Of a DNA stretch of 64,000 nt, positions 36,201-44,941 are shown piece by piece. The position numbers were made by a program, and so were the translations under genes. The notes below the pieces were generated by a model. That model was not told the origin of the DNA, made no database searches, and saw only the letters and a list, made by a program, of their open reading frames with translations. The DNA is taken from positions 62,001 through 126,000 of the forward strand of contig NZ_CANMQQ010000013.1 in the NCBI RefSeq assembly GCF_947500045.1, in the 5' to 3' direction. The stretch is from an uncultured Ruegeria sp. Lineage in GTDB: Bacteria > Pseudomonadota > Alphaproteobacteria > Rhodobacterales > Rhodobacteraceae. Position 1 is the first letter of the stretch; each line of letters starts with the position of its first letter.

Positions 36201-36831
36201 CGCGATGCTTGGTAAGCAATTCCAAAAACCCTTTCCATTCGGCGGCATCAACCTCGGCATCGCTTTGTTGCTGAACATAACGGCCGGCGGTGTCGACCAG
36301 AACGGCCTCTTCGGTAAAGAACCAGTCGCAGTTGCGGGTCCCGCCGACGCCTTTCAGATCATCAGACAGATCGATCGGGAAATGCAGACCGGAATTGCGC
36401 AATGCTGCTGTCTTGCCGGTGCCGGGGGGGCCAATGAACAGATACCAAGGCATATCGCGCAGGAATTTGCGACCACCCAGTTTCGACCGTTTCATCTGAT
36501 CCATGATCTCGGCGAATTTGGCGTTGACCTCGGCGATGTTTTCTTCACCCGGTGCACCGGGTTCTTCCGGTGGGGTGGCGGCCAGTTCGGCGACAAACAT
36601 GCGATTGGCGCGCGCGGCTTTGATCTGTTTGTACAGCAATCGCAGTAGCCAGAGGATCCAGATGACGCCGATGGTAATAGTCCGAGATAGGTCGCTTTCC
36701 AGCGGCGCGGTCTCGCCGAATTTCAGCAATCCGCCGAATAGCCAGATCAGTGCCGACAGCAGACACAGGCCGATAATTGTCCACAACAGGCGGGAAAAGA
36801 GAAAGCCGAAGATTGCTTTGGCAACGCCCAT
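33298..36831 (-). CDS. tssM: TssM (IcmF) inner-membrane ATPase-like subunit
   Basis: 1177 residues. Two N-terminal TM helices (about 8-35 and 52-66) precede a cytoplasmic GTPase-like domain with Walker A GPPGTGKT at 134-141 and an RNCDWFFTEEAVLVDTAGRY switch/Walker B region. A third TM helix lies near 450 (AATLVTVLAALMFTFSYLRY). The periplasmic part has ImcF-related and DUF1215/C-terminal domains (HLAPYIDTTTQPWSW, MTWPGPDG). TssM with TssL and TssJ forms the trans-envelope complex. It is full length with an intact nucleotide motif, unlike its partial paralogue at 27976. Tight spacing on both sides (2 and 3 bases). Confidence 0.94.
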   Translation of the reverse strand: MGVAKAIFGFLFSRLLWTIIGLCLLSALIWLFGGLLKFGETAPLESDLSRTITIGVIWILWLLRLLYKQIKAARANRMFVAELAATPPEEPGAPGEENIAEVNAKFAEIMDQMKRSKLGGRKFLRDMPWYLFIGPPGTGKTAALRNSGLHFPIDLSDDLKGVGGTRNCDWFFTEEAVLVDTAGRYVQQQSDAEVDAAEWKGFLELLTKHRGRRALNGVILTLSVQELAGSEASIREHGRELRKRLIELQDELGLQLPVYLMITKADLIPGFEPFFADLSTRDREQVWGATLPTDARVDSVAIDRETRALQSELEDRLIGRMSSDLPLDQRGAAFRFPSQLDQLSGPIKHLIDAVFGESRYEDSPWLRGFYLTSATQEGSPIDQMITGMSQSLGLPVTPPKPRAMGEKRSFFLRNLLTEVVFKEAGLGTFDPRAEDRRRWVFRGTLAAATLVTVLAALMFTFSYLRYSGGLTDQERQLTKLNARLANVAARQAPTDPLDLDLALDAATETANSNSPVQTGLMTIFGPTAEAEMGKAQSLAYDHTLRYILEPRMVATLEATMWRHSRDPDFLLGALKTYQMMTGLAAYDADFIAEWWQVDLPEYAPIDVFPTQDAVDHQLAAIARMANEEDRIDPDPALVNTALESICTIPLAIRAYRSLMRQPQISGLEEWIPAEHTGPNGTRVLTRLSEKTLRVGLPGAFTYDGFHKTVLPAVPDVAAQAILDRAVFEGGCAESSETTTTLLEADILKLYYDDYVAQWDSFLRDIRLAPITDLNTARVNLKDLSSDDSALRRLLLEVVAQTHLTRVEAAEGGGGPPKGLLNLATKKLGKVGKLAKKGSKIVGPGGGATAALPGAPVADHFKPIRSVVEEVEGQPPLIGDTTVALTALYNELQTVSAGANPQAELLARGGLPVLTGAIADEAQFLPAPINDWVRGIAGDTIEFTREAIIAGLSARWRADVMPFCISATRGRYPFDPSSSIDVNTADFARLFGPGGLIDSFTDNHLAPYIDTTTQPWSWRNDLGLDPASLSPFQNARAMRQALFPGGAGPVMSFALEPKDLSANASRVTLSLDGQTLSYFNAAARPMPMTWPGPDGTNMITISFSPVDGSTEVITSQTGSWAFLRLIRAGRLSPTTLPEVFRLSLSASGYKADFDLRANSVDNPFDLSMFSGFDCPSGF

Positions 36832-36833
36832 TC

Positions 36834-38189
36834 TCAGACCCTCTTCTGCACGATGATTTCGACACGGCGATTGCGGGCCCGGCCATCTTTGGTGCTATTG
36901 TCGGCAATAGGTTCTGCCGCCGCGCGCCCTTCGACTGAGATTAGATCGGCAGGGACACCGGCAGCGATCAGAAGCTCAGCTATCTTGGCAGCGCGCGCTT
37001 CGGACAGGCCTTGGTTGGACTGGAACGGATTGGAGCGTTGAACCGGGATGCTGTCGGTGTGGCCAACAATGCGCAGTTTCCCGATGATCTCCTGATTATC
37101 CAGAATGACGCTGGCGATTGATCGCACCAGCGTTGTATATTGCGGGTTCAGATCAGCTTTGGCCGAGCGAAATACCTCGGGGTTGGTGGCCTGCATGACC
37201 ACAATGGCCAGCGAGACATCTTCTCGGCCGGAAAGCGCAGATACGGTCTCTGTCGGCGCGGCCTGTGCGAACAGGGGCAACAATTCAAAGAGCAGCGGTT
37301 CGGGGATCGGGGCAGGTTCTTTAACGGTCTCGATAATTGGACGGAAAATAGATGCGCGTTCGGGTGGCGGCAGCACCTCGGCAAGCGCATATAGCTGCTC
37401 GCCCTTGTTTGACAATCGAATGCCAAGACCGACATAAACCAAGGCCATAAAGGCAACGGCGATCAGGCCGACTGCCCATAGCGGAACGATGAATCCTGGA
37501 TTGTCATGATCGGCGACAACGCCCTGCCAATGGGGCGATAAAGCCTTGTCGTCGGCATCGCGATCGGTCAGCGCCCGGGCCAGTTGGGAACGAAGCTGCG
37601 TCAGCGCAGCCTCACCGCTGGCCCCGGTCAGGCGGTGCTTGCCGCGAAACCCTAGCGACAGGCAGAGGAACGCCAGCTCGGTCAGATGCGGGTCGCGTTC
37701 GGGAAACCGCAGCAGATCTTCAGTCAGTTCAAAGAACCGTTCACCCGCGTCGACATTGCCATAAAGTTCCGCCACGAGCGGCATTCTTGGCCAACCCGAA
37801 TTACCGCCCCAGGGCGTGTTCAACGCAATGTCGTCCAGAAGGGCGGCAACGAACCAGGCACCCTTGTCGGCCTGGCCCAGCGATAGCCCGGACGAAACCG
37901 CGCTGTCGCGCGCATAAGTCAGGTTATCCAACAATCGGGCGCGCAGAACCTCGGGATTTTCTGGGGCCGAGGCGGATTCAAGTTCGGGCGCCAATCCGAG
38001 CAGTGGAGAAAACGCATTGACGAACGGATTGTCCGAGTCCCGCGCATCTCGTAGCCGTGCATCGGAAACCGGCACGGTTGCTTCCGAATGGCCGTGTTGC
38101 GACGCCGCGGCTTCGCGCTTTTTCGACACCGGTCGAATGCGGGTGCGGCCAGCATCTTGACCCAGACCAAATGGATCATCCTTTGTCAT
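36834..38189 (-). CDS. tssL: TssL (DotU) with C-terminal OmpA peptidoglycan-binding domain
   Basis: 451 residues. The cytoplasmic DotU domain (about 60-230) has RARLLDNLTYARDSAVSSG, WFVAALLDDIALNTPWGG and LAFLCLSLGFRGKHRL. One TM helix (VGLIAVAFMALVYVGLGIRL) is followed by a periplasmic OmpA domain (about 325-451; LRIVGHTDSIPVQRSNPFQS, LSEARAAKIAELL, ARNRRVEIIV). This evolved TssL anchors the membrane complex to peptidoglycan. It overlaps tssK by ATGA. Confidence 0.94.
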   Translation of the reverse strand: MTKDDPFGLGQDAGRTRIRPVSKKREAAASQHGHSEATVPVSDARLRDARDSDNPFVNAFSPLLGLAPELESASAPENPEVLRARLLDNLTYARDSAVSSGLSLGQADKGAWFVAALLDDIALNTPWGGNSGWPRMPLVAELYGNVDAGERFFELTEDLLRFPERDPHLTELAFLCLSLGFRGKHRLTGASGEAALTQLRSQLARALTDRDADDKALSPHWQGVVADHDNPGFIVPLWAVGLIAVAFMALVYVGLGIRLSNKGEQLYALAEVLPPPERASIFRPIIETVKEPAPIPEPLLFELLPLFAQAAPTETVSALSGREDVSLAIVVMQATNPEVFRSAKADLNPQYTTLVRSIASVILDNQEIIGKLRIVGHTDSIPVQRSNPFQSNQGLSEARAAKIAELLIAAGVPADLISVEGRAAAEPIADNSTKDGRARNRRVEIIVQKRV

Positions 38190-39526
38190 GGTTTGCGGCT
38201 CACAGCGTAGCAGTCGATATCAGGGTCTCGCTCCAGCTTTCCCGCCACCCCCAGAACAAAGCCTGGCGCGTCGGCCAATGCCGCCCAATGTTCCGAGTTA
38301 CGGTCAAGTTCCAGACACAGCCTGTCACCGTCATATGGAATTTCGCGCGGCTGTGAATGAAGAGGCTTTAGCGGGATGCCCGGCAGCTTGGATTTCCATA
38401 GATCGTCGAAATCACTGGCGGCGCCAACCGTGGCCTGATTGATGAAAATCTTGCGCATCATCTCTTCGGACATGTCGCCACCGACACGAATGACGATGCG
38501 GTTGCTTTCGATAATCTCGGGGTTGTCGATGCGTACCGTCCAGATGTTGTCGGCATGCCGTTTGACGGCCAGCGCGCGCGATTTTGGCTCTACATGCAGC
38601 AGTGACAGCACCAGCGACCGCAGCGTGTCGGTCAGGGCATCGAAGGCTGGTTGCGGGTCTGTGTGATCGTAGACCGGGAATTCGGCCAGCCTGCGCGAGG
38701 ATGAACCAAATGTAGCCATCTGGCCAGCCAGCCCGGAAAGCTCCATGAACAGGTCCGAAGGGTGGATGTTATTTTGCGCAAGGATATGAGCCATGCGGGG
38801 TCGCGCAGCATTCGCTAGCTGCAAGATCAACAGGTTCTCCATTGATGCACCGGTGCCACCCAGAACCATTTTACCATGCGCCTCTGCAATCCGATCAAGA
38901 CCGGTTACCAATTCCTTTAGAAAAGCGGCGTATCCTGGCTGCGCCCCTAGCGTCAGAGCAGGGGCCAGGAACCCCGCAGCCAATGTCACGGCACCGTCAG
39001 AGTTCAACCCGTTGATGCGCGCGATTGGCAATATGGTGTAGCCTGCGGCGTCGTCACCGGGCAGCAACAGCCGAGGGGCAAGACGGGCCACTTCCATGTC
39101 GGTGGGATCAGCCCCGCCACGAATAGCATCGCGCACGGTTATGATCTCTCCGCGATAGCGCGTACCCGAAGGGTCCGCATGGCTGGGATCAATCTGCGCG
39201 GCGTCGGCCCGTTCCAAAGGCACGGCCAATTGTACCAATCCCGCTTCGGTATCCGCACTGACCTGAACAGGTGGTACTGCAGCGGTGCTGTGAGGAATAG
39301 TAAAGACAGTGCCGTCGGGCAGGATACCTTCGGCCTTCTCAATACCTACAAGCCCTGCCTCCAGAGCATTTCCATCCAAAGTCAGGGTTCCAAAACCCCA
39401 GCTTTGCAGTGGTGTGGCGCGGATTGCGCGGCGGGTCAGCCATTCGTGGTGGCGATCTTGCTGCTGCAGATGTTGCGTTCGCAGGAACAGTCCTTCAGAC
39501 CAGACCACCTTGTTGCTATCGGTCAT
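38186..39526 (-). CDS. tssK: TssK baseplate-membrane adaptor
   Basis: 446 residues of the TssK family: N-terminal KVVWSEGLFLRTQHLQQQDRH, then GILPDGTVFTIP and YAAFLKELVTGLDRIAEAH, with the C-terminal GVAGKLERDPDIDCYAVSRK. TssK trimers link the TssEFG wedges to TssL/TssM. The start at 39526 is chosen because AAGGAG stands 10 bases upstream; an in-frame TTG at 39532 is too close to it. It lies 23 bases after tssJ and is coupled to tssL. Confidence 0.93.
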   Translation of the reverse strand: MTDSNKVVWSEGLFLRTQHLQQQDRHHEWLTRRAIRATPLQSWGFGTLTLDGNALEAGLVGIEKAEGILPDGTVFTIPHSTAAVPPVQVSADTEAGLVQLAVPLERADAAQIDPSHADPSGTRYRGEIITVRDAIRGGADPTDMEVARLAPRLLLPGDDAAGYTILPIARINGLNSDGAVTLAAGFLAPALTLGAQPGYAAFLKELVTGLDRIAEAHGKMVLGGTGASMENLLILQLANAARPRMAHILAQNNIHPSDLFMELSGLAGQMATFGSSSRRLAEFPVYDHTDPQPAFDALTDTLRSLVLSLLHVEPKSRALAVKRHADNIWTVRIDNPEIIESNRIVIRVGGDMSEEMMRKIFINQATVGAASDFDDLWKSKLPGIPLKPLHSQPREIPYDGDRLCLELDRNSEHWAALADAPGFVLGVAGKLERDPDIDCYAVSRKP

Positions 39527-39549
39527 GCGCAATCGGCTCCTTATGCGGC

Positions 39550-39996
39550 TCAGGCGTCCTGAAGTTGCAGACCCGAGGGTCCGGCGGAGAGAATTACTCC
39601 GGCATTTTTGCTTGGTGCGGGTGTTTTGGCTCGGAACTGCTTGCCTACAGGATCGCGGAAGGCAGCTACTATGCCAACAACCGTTGTCTCCGGTTGCATG
39701 GTAAGGGTTTTGGTCGCGACATTGCCCGGTGTCAGAACGATCTGATCGGCCTTGACCAATTCACTGCCCAAGGCAGCCGTCGGGTCCTGCAATGCAAAGA
39801 AATCTGCGCTGTCAAAAGCACCGGTTCCTGACATCTGCAGCAGAAAGATGGTCAATGGGCGTTCCTGCCCGTCAGACCCGGGATTGGCACCGGGCATCCC
39901 TTGGGCCGACACAGTCAGAGTACCTGGTTTCTTACAGGCTGAAATGGTTAGCATCGCGGCGACGCCGCCGATGAATATACGTCGGTTCAGTCTCAT
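39550..39996 (-). CDS. tssJ: TssJ outer-membrane lipoprotein
   Basis: 148 residues. A twin-Arg-like basic start (MRLNRRIFIGG) and hydrophobic segment lead to the lipobox ISAC (C21). The mature part follows the TssJ transthyretin-like pattern: RPLTIFLLQMSGTGAFDSADFFALQDP, LVKADQIVLTPG, VVGIVAAFRDP. TssJ anchors the TssM periplasmic domain at the outer membrane. It lies between the FHA gene (5 bases) and tssK (23 bases). Confidence 0.9.
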   Translation of the reverse strand: MRLNRRIFIGGVAAMLTISACKKPGTLTVSAQGMPGANPGSDGQERPLTIFLLQMSGTGAFDSADFFALQDPTAALGSELVKADQIVLTPGNVATKTLTMQPETTVVGIVAAFRDPVGKQFRAKTPAPSKNAGVILSAGPSGLQLQDA

Positions 39997-40001
39997 CTCT
40001 G

Positions 40002-41312
40002 CTAACTCCCTTTGGTTTCATATGCATCGCGAAAATCCGCGCCAACCTCACCCAAAAACCGCTCTTCCGCGGCTTTGGCGATGTCCTGATATCGTTCCTG
40101 ATATAGCTGCCACATCTTGGCCGAGCGACCGCCAGCCACGATCTGTTCCAGAAAACCGGTATCTTCCATTTCCCGTTCAACCTCTTCGGGATCAAACCGG
40201 TCGATCATCCGGCGCAGCGCAGTTTGCAGGGCTTTCCAGGTGCGAATCTGGTGGTCGGCCAAATCGCGATAGGCACCAGTCACAGCCAGATCGCCGGGTA
40301 GATAACTGGCGTCGCGGCCGCGAATGATCGACAAAAGCGCTTCGTCCGTGCTGGCCAGGAATTTCAGTGGGTTTACATCCGAGTTGGCAATGACGGTCTG
40401 TGCTACGCGAATTTTCTGCTTTTCCTGCGCCCTGGTGCGCAACAGGAACATCAGCCCTTCGACGCTTTCGCGCAGGCGGGCACCGATGGCCTCGATTTCC
40501 TCAGTCGTGGCCTGCGCGGCGTCTTCCTCTGACAGGCCCAGGCCCCGAAACAGGGCAGCGCGCAGATCAGATTCTGCGACGGATGGCTGTGGCTTGACCG
40601 ATGGTTCGGGCTTGGGGGCGGGGTCAAGCGTCACTTCGATCGGTGGCATGGGTTCGGGCCGATGCTCAACGTGATCCGGGCCGCGATTTTTGCGTGGCTC
40701 GGCTTCTGGCGCATCGTCGAAATATCGGCTTACAGAAGGTGAAGGCGCGCGCACGGGTTCGGGTCGAGCGTTGAGGTCAAGCTCGAACGGGTCGCGCTGA
40801 TCCAGCGGACGGGGCGGTGGGGCGGGCTCGTCCGGTTCGGCCCATTTGCCCCAATCATCAGATGTGCTTTTGGTGCCGAACGGATCAGGCAGGTCCTTGG
40901 GCCTTTCCTTGGGTGTGTTGTCCTGCATCTCCGGTGTACCGAAATCGAAAAAAGTGTCGCTGGATGATGGGGGTTGAGTGGCTTTTTGCACTTCTGCCCC
41001 GTGCAAGTCGATGCAAATGACGAAATCGCCAAGCCGCAACCGCATCTGGTGTTCCAGTTTGACGCTGTTGCCGGTGCCCAGAGGTTCGCTGGACCCATCA
41101 ATGAACAACCCGCCAGAACTGGCATCCAGTGCGGTTAGCTCGCCACTTTCATCGGTCAGGATCAAATGTCGGCGCGAGATAAACATTTCAGGATCGTCCA
41201 ACCGCCAGTCACAATCGTCGCCACGCCCGATCACCATCTGTCCACCCAGATAGGTTTTCTGCGTTTCGCTTTGCGCGTGAGGTGCGCTTTCGAGTGTCAG
41301 TGTCACGCTCAT
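40002..41312 (-). CDS. tagH: T6SS FHA-domain protein (TagH/Fha)
   Basis: 436 residues. The N-terminal FHA domain (about 15-100) has MVIGRGDDCDWRLDD and FISRRHLIL, with GLFIDG. An acidic, proline-rich linker (about 110-240) is followed by a helical T6SS-specific C-terminal domain (LRAALFRGLGL, LRESVEGLMFLLRTRAQEK, PLKFLASTDEALL). In the phosphorylation pathway the FHA protein is phosphorylated by PpkA, dephosphorylated by PppA, and promotes assembly. Both enzymes are encoded in this window. It overlaps tssG by ATGA. Confidence 0.9.
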   Translation of the reverse strand: MSVTLTLESAPHAQSETQKTYLGGQMVIGRGDDCDWRLDDPEMFISRRHLILTDESGELTALDASSGGLFIDGSSEPLGTGNSVKLEHQMRLRLGDFVICIDLHGAEVQKATQPPSSSDTFFDFGTPEMQDNTPKERPKDLPDPFGTKSTSDDWGKWAEPDEPAPPPRPLDQRDPFELDLNARPEPVRAPSPSVSRYFDDAPEAEPRKNRGPDHVEHRPEPMPPIEVTLDPAPKPEPSVKPQPSVAESDLRAALFRGLGLSEEDAAQATTEEIEAIGARLRESVEGLMFLLRTRAQEKQKIRVAQTVIANSDVNPLKFLASTDEALLSIIRGRDASYLPGDLAVTGAYRDLADHQIRTWKALQTALRRMIDRFDPEEVEREMEDTGFLEQIVAGGRSAKMWQLYQERYQDIAKAAEERFLGEVGADFRDAYETKGS

Positions 41313-42361
41313 GCGGCGACCTTCTTGTCAGGGTTATCCCCCCAGTTTTCGGTGATGCGCGGCACGCAAAGATCATCTGCGTCCCGGCCCGGAACCGGAT
41401 TGAGCCACGTTGTGCGCCCCAATTGGCATGTGCCAAGCCGGGCTTCAGGCACGTCACCAGCGTGCAGGATCAAACGCAGGTTGAACTCAGTCTCGCGTCC
41501 GGCTGCAAAAACGACGGCATGACACAGTCGTTCCCACAGATCCGGATCTTCCAGAAACGCCGCAAACTGATCGAAACGCAGCGGTCCAACGCGCAGCTCG
41601 GCCCGAGAGAGACGATCGAAGCTGCGTGCGCCAACAACGGCCTCGGTGCCCAGACCCGAATGGGTTTGACCCAGACGGGTTTGCAGTGCATCAGGCAGAT
41701 CTATCCAAACGCCGACAAATTCTTCAAGCGTCACCGGCGCATCGATGACGGATTCGATAAATGCGGTCAGGCGTTCCGGATTATGGCGTTCCTGTGCCAA
41801 CGATGTTGCGTGGCGCAGTTTAGCATCATTGAGCTTTTCATCATCAGACAAAGTACCGGGCAGGCCAAGCCCCGCCAGAGCCTGTAACATGGCAGTTACT
41901 CGCCCACCGTCCTCATGCGCCATGTGGATTTCCGGACGCGCATCGGCCCATGCGCGCCAGTAGAAGGCCAGCATCCGATGCTGAAGCATGTTGACGAGGT
42001 CCAGAAAGGACGTGTCTGCCAACGCGCCGGCATTGTCGCCAGCAAACCAGCGGTTCGACAAACGCTCGCGCACCCATCGGGTCAGGTGCAGCGGCATCGG
42101 TCCTTCGGGACCTAGCAATCCCAAAACATTGACTGAAACCTGCGGCACGCCGCCCTCCGGCACGTTCAGGCTGGCTACATCTTGGGTAGCAAATCCCTGC
42201 CGTGGAGATTGCCCCAGCCGCGCGGGCTCGTTTGCGGGTCCGCCCGAGCGACCAAACCTTAGACCTTCAGTTTCCAGCTGCGCCAGCATCTGAAAGAAAT
42301 CCATCTCGGTGATGTTTTGTTCCGCTAAATCAGGCTGCGCGTGCCGGGCGTCATCGGCCAT
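41309..42361 (-). CDS. tssG: TssG baseplate subunit
   Basis: 350 residues of the TssG/ImpH family: FFQMLAQLETEGLRFGRSGGP, VSVNVLGLLGPEGPMPLHLTRWVRER, SFLDLVNMLQHRMLAFYWRAWADARP and VGARSFDRLSRAELRVGPLRFDQF. TssG forms wedges with TssF, TssE and TssK. The start at 42361 has AGGAG 5 bases upstream and overlaps the tssF end by 37 bases; a later Met at 42304 would avoid the overlap but has a weak site. Confidence 0.92.
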   Translation of the reverse strand: MADDARHAQPDLAEQNITEMDFFQMLAQLETEGLRFGRSGGPANEPARLGQSPRQGFATQDVASLNVPEGGVPQVSVNVLGLLGPEGPMPLHLTRWVRERLSNRWFAGDNAGALADTSFLDLVNMLQHRMLAFYWRAWADARPEIHMAHEDGGRVTAMLQALAGLGLPGTLSDDEKLNDAKLRHATSLAQERHNPERLTAFIESVIDAPVTLEEFVGVWIDLPDALQTRLGQTHSGLGTEAVVGARSFDRLSRAELRVGPLRFDQFAAFLEDPDLWERLCHAVVFAAGRETEFNLRLILHAGDVPEARLGTCQLGRTTWLNPVPGRDADDLCVPRITENWGDNPDKKVAA

Positions 42362-44202
42362 GCTATCTCCTGTTGTTGCTGGGTCAGATGCGAACGGGTG
42401 CGGATAAACGAGTTGATGCCGACGTGGCGCGCAAAAAGCCGAGACAGCAGGGCTGACAGCAACAGCGTGCTGTGGCCTGACAGAACCGTTTCGTCGATGT
42501 CGAGTGTGATTTCCATCCCGTGGCCAAAGCAGATTGGGCCGGGGCGCTTGATGCGTTCGATCACCGGACGCGACTGAACACGTGTCAGGGACCGGCCATG
42601 ACGCTCGAGCGTCGGATCACCCCGGTCGGCATATAGCATTAGCAACGCGCGCAAGGGTTCGCTGTCGCGACCTTCGGCGGCCAATGAGATATGGTTCAGG
42701 CTCAGTTGTGAAATCCAACGCCAGGTCAGATCGTCCATCTTGCGCTCGGACCCAGACCCCGAGGGCAGCGCGGATCGCAGGGACGGGCGCGGGCGTTTGA
42801 AGGCACTCAGCAGATCGACTTTCCCTACCGGATCACCAGTTTCAAGCGTCAATACAGGGTTGTCGTCGAGTATGGGCAGATCGCGATTGGTGCAAAGCGC
42901 CCGGATATCCAGACGTTTGATGCCACCACCACTGGTCAACCCCGCCGGGTGCGTCACCGAGATAAACAGATCATCACCAGTATAACTGGTGCGAGTTTGG
43001 CCGCGTCTGATTTCATCTTCGCCGGGCCGTCGCGGACGCCGTTCCACTGAATAGACATACCCGGAATCCGAGCGCTGCTCGACCGAGAATATCGGCGTTA
43101 CGCGGGCTTGCGGGCCACTGTTTTCGGCATCCTCAACGCGGATCAGGCGATAGATTTCATAATCCCGTGGCCGGGTTCGATCGGCATGAACGACATGCGC
43201 CGATTTTTGTGGGTCAAGCTGGACCAGATTGCATTCGCGCTCGAATAGATTGACCAGCGGAGTGGTGAACAGCTGAAAATCCTTAGGCTTCACATCGTTG
43301 AGCGCGGGTTGTTCCTTGTCCAGCAGGATCACCAGCTCGATGCTGGTTCCGGTACAAGTTTCCACTGCGCCCGACAAGCCTGACAATCGGGCATAGTGAA
43401 ACCGCTCCGGCATCAGGAAGTATTCCCGCAGCAATCTGTAGCCTTCGAACGCGTGGCGCACCTTGGGGGTCAGCGCCTCATCATCCGAGATGCCGACCAT
43501 AGCCGGAGCTGGGGCTGGCTGAAAACGGGCATTCCGATCGGCCGGGCGCACCATCATCCGGTGTCCGAACCCAAATATCGCATCAAAGATCGCACCCGCA
43601 CGACTGCTGGTGCCAAAATAGATATCCAGGCTGTCCAGATTTAGATCTGACATCAAGCCCGGCCCGGTGCGGGTCAGTTCGATCCGCAATCCGGCTTGCG
43701 GCTGTGTTCCGGGTTGATCCTTGATCCCCGCTTCGCGCAACGCGCCGGGATCCTGTAGGTATTCGACCTTTGAAATCTTGACCGGCCACAGATGCACCGC
43801 CTGAGCGGTGGTAAAAGTTGAACGGGTGGTCAACCCGTCGCGTAGGCCCGATACCAGCCTTGTACCACGGACAACCTCGTGTCCGCCGACCATACTGTCG
43901 ATCTGAGGGCCAGGGGCAAGACGCGCCATCGACATGGCGGGGCTGGGACCGGCCAAATCGGGGTAAAGCGTATCCAGCAGGTTGCGCACATAGCGGCTGG
44001 CCTCGCCATCGACTTTCAGTCGCGTTCGTGCGCCCAAAAAGGCAACGCCTTCCAGCAGCCGTTCCACATAAGGATCGGGGCAGGGGGCGCTTTCAATCGA
44101 TAGATTACGCGCCACATTCGGATGGATCGCGGCAAACTCTCCGGCCAGTTCCCGGATGTGTGTAAGTTCTTCTTCGTAATATGCCAGAAATGCACGATCC
44201 AT
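42325..44202 (-). CDS. tssF: TssF baseplate subunit
   Basis: 625 residues of the TssF/ImpG family. The N-terminus (FLAYYEEELTHIRELAGEFA) is diagnostic, followed by ARNLSIESAPCPDPYVERLLEGVAFLGAR, LDTLYPDLAGPSPAMSM and later PVLTLETGDPVGKVDLLSAFKRP. The C-terminal FGHGMEITLDIDE and LSALLSRLFARHVGINSF complete the fold. Two TssF bind one TssG in the baseplate wedge. Its ATG shares one base with the tssE stop (TGATG). Confidence 0.93.
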   Translation of the reverse strand: MDRAFLAYYEEELTHIRELAGEFAAIHPNVARNLSIESAPCPDPYVERLLEGVAFLGARTRLKVDGEASRYVRNLLDTLYPDLAGPSPAMSMARLAPGPQIDSMVGGHEVVRGTRLVSGLRDGLTTRSTFTTAQAVHLWPVKISKVEYLQDPGALREAGIKDQPGTQPQAGLRIELTRTGPGLMSDLNLDSLDIYFGTSSRAGAIFDAIFGFGHRMMVRPADRNARFQPAPAPAMVGISDDEALTPKVRHAFEGYRLLREYFLMPERFHYARLSGLSGAVETCTGTSIELVILLDKEQPALNDVKPKDFQLFTTPLVNLFERECNLVQLDPQKSAHVVHADRTRPRDYEIYRLIRVEDAENSGPQARVTPIFSVEQRSDSGYVYSVERRPRRPGEDEIRRGQTRTSYTGDDLFISVTHPAGLTSGGGIKRLDIRALCTNRDLPILDDNPVLTLETGDPVGKVDLLSAFKRPRPSLRSALPSGSGSERKMDDLTWRWISQLSLNHISLAAEGRDSEPLRALLMLYADRGDPTLERHGRSLTRVQSRPVIERIKRPGPICFGHGMEITLDIDETVLSGHSTLLLSALLSRLFARHVGINSFIRTRSHLTQQQQEIAWPMTPGTRSLI

Positions 44203-44921
44203 CAGATCTCTTCCAGCGTAGTTGAGGCTTGCCCATTGTCCAGATCAATTGCCGTGGACAGGCGCAGCCGTTCGGGCACGGGCGACAGCAGAAGAACACC
44301 GTCGATGATGACCCGCAGACCCGTCTTGTCGTTAATGTCCACTTTAACACGAACGGTGTTTTTCTTCAGGCGTGGTTCAAAGAAATGCAGAACCTGGCGG
44401 ATTTCACTTTCAAGTTCACTTTTGTCGAAATCCGAACCGCGCCGGCCCGAAAAGGATGGCACCCCGAAGTTAAGAACCGAGCTGCGCACCTGAGGAAAAT
44501 CCGCCAGCTGTTCACCAGTGGTTTGGGTTGACATCTGTTCCAGATCCGACAGGAGAAAATCAGCCTCCATCCGCTCAATGTTGAACAGCATTTCAATATC
44601 CCGGCGCACCGCTTCACGCAGGATTTGCGCGTCAACAACGACGCCTTGTTCCTCAAGCCGTTGGCGTTGCTGCATCTTGGCTACAAAGGCATGCAGCTTC
44701 TGTCGTTGCGCATCATCGAGATGCGTCTGTTGTTCGACCGCGCGCGCGCCACCCTGAACAATCTGATCCAGATCGGTATCCCGTCCCAGCTCTCGGCTGA
44801 GTTCCTGTCGCAGACTGTCTGTTTCGGCCAGAACTCCTGGCAATTCGTCAACCAGCCGATCCCAAAGGGACGGCTGAACGCGTTCTTGTCGGGCCGAAAT
44901 GCCAGGTATCAGGGTGGACAT
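44202..44921 (-). CDS. tssE: TssE (gp25-like) baseplate subunit with an internal helical insertion
   Basis: 239 residues, longer than the usual 130-170. The entry helix (PSLWDRLVDE, about 17-26) is separated from the conserved LREAVRRDIEMLFNIER by about 75 charged residues rich in Gln and Glu (QQTHLDDAQRQKLHAFVAKMQQRQ), predicted helical. The gp25 core DFPQVRSSVLNFGVPSFSGRR and IRQVLHFFEPRLKK is intact. TssE nucleates the sheath at the baseplate. AGGAGG lies upstream and hcp ends 20 bases before. Confidence 0.9.
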   Translation of the reverse strand: MSTLIPGISARQERVQPSLWDRLVDELPGVLAETDSLRQELSRELGRDTDLDQIVQGGARAVEQQTHLDDAQRQKLHAFVAKMQQRQRLEEQGVVVDAQILREAVRRDIEMLFNIERMEADFLLSDLEQMSTQTTGEQLADFPQVRSSVLNFGVPSFSGRRGSDFDKSELESEIRQVLHFFEPRLKKNTVRVKVDINDKTGLRVIIDGVLLLSPVPERLRLSTAIDLDNGQASTTLEEI

Positions 44922-44941
44922 GCGTTGCTCGGTCCTCCTGA

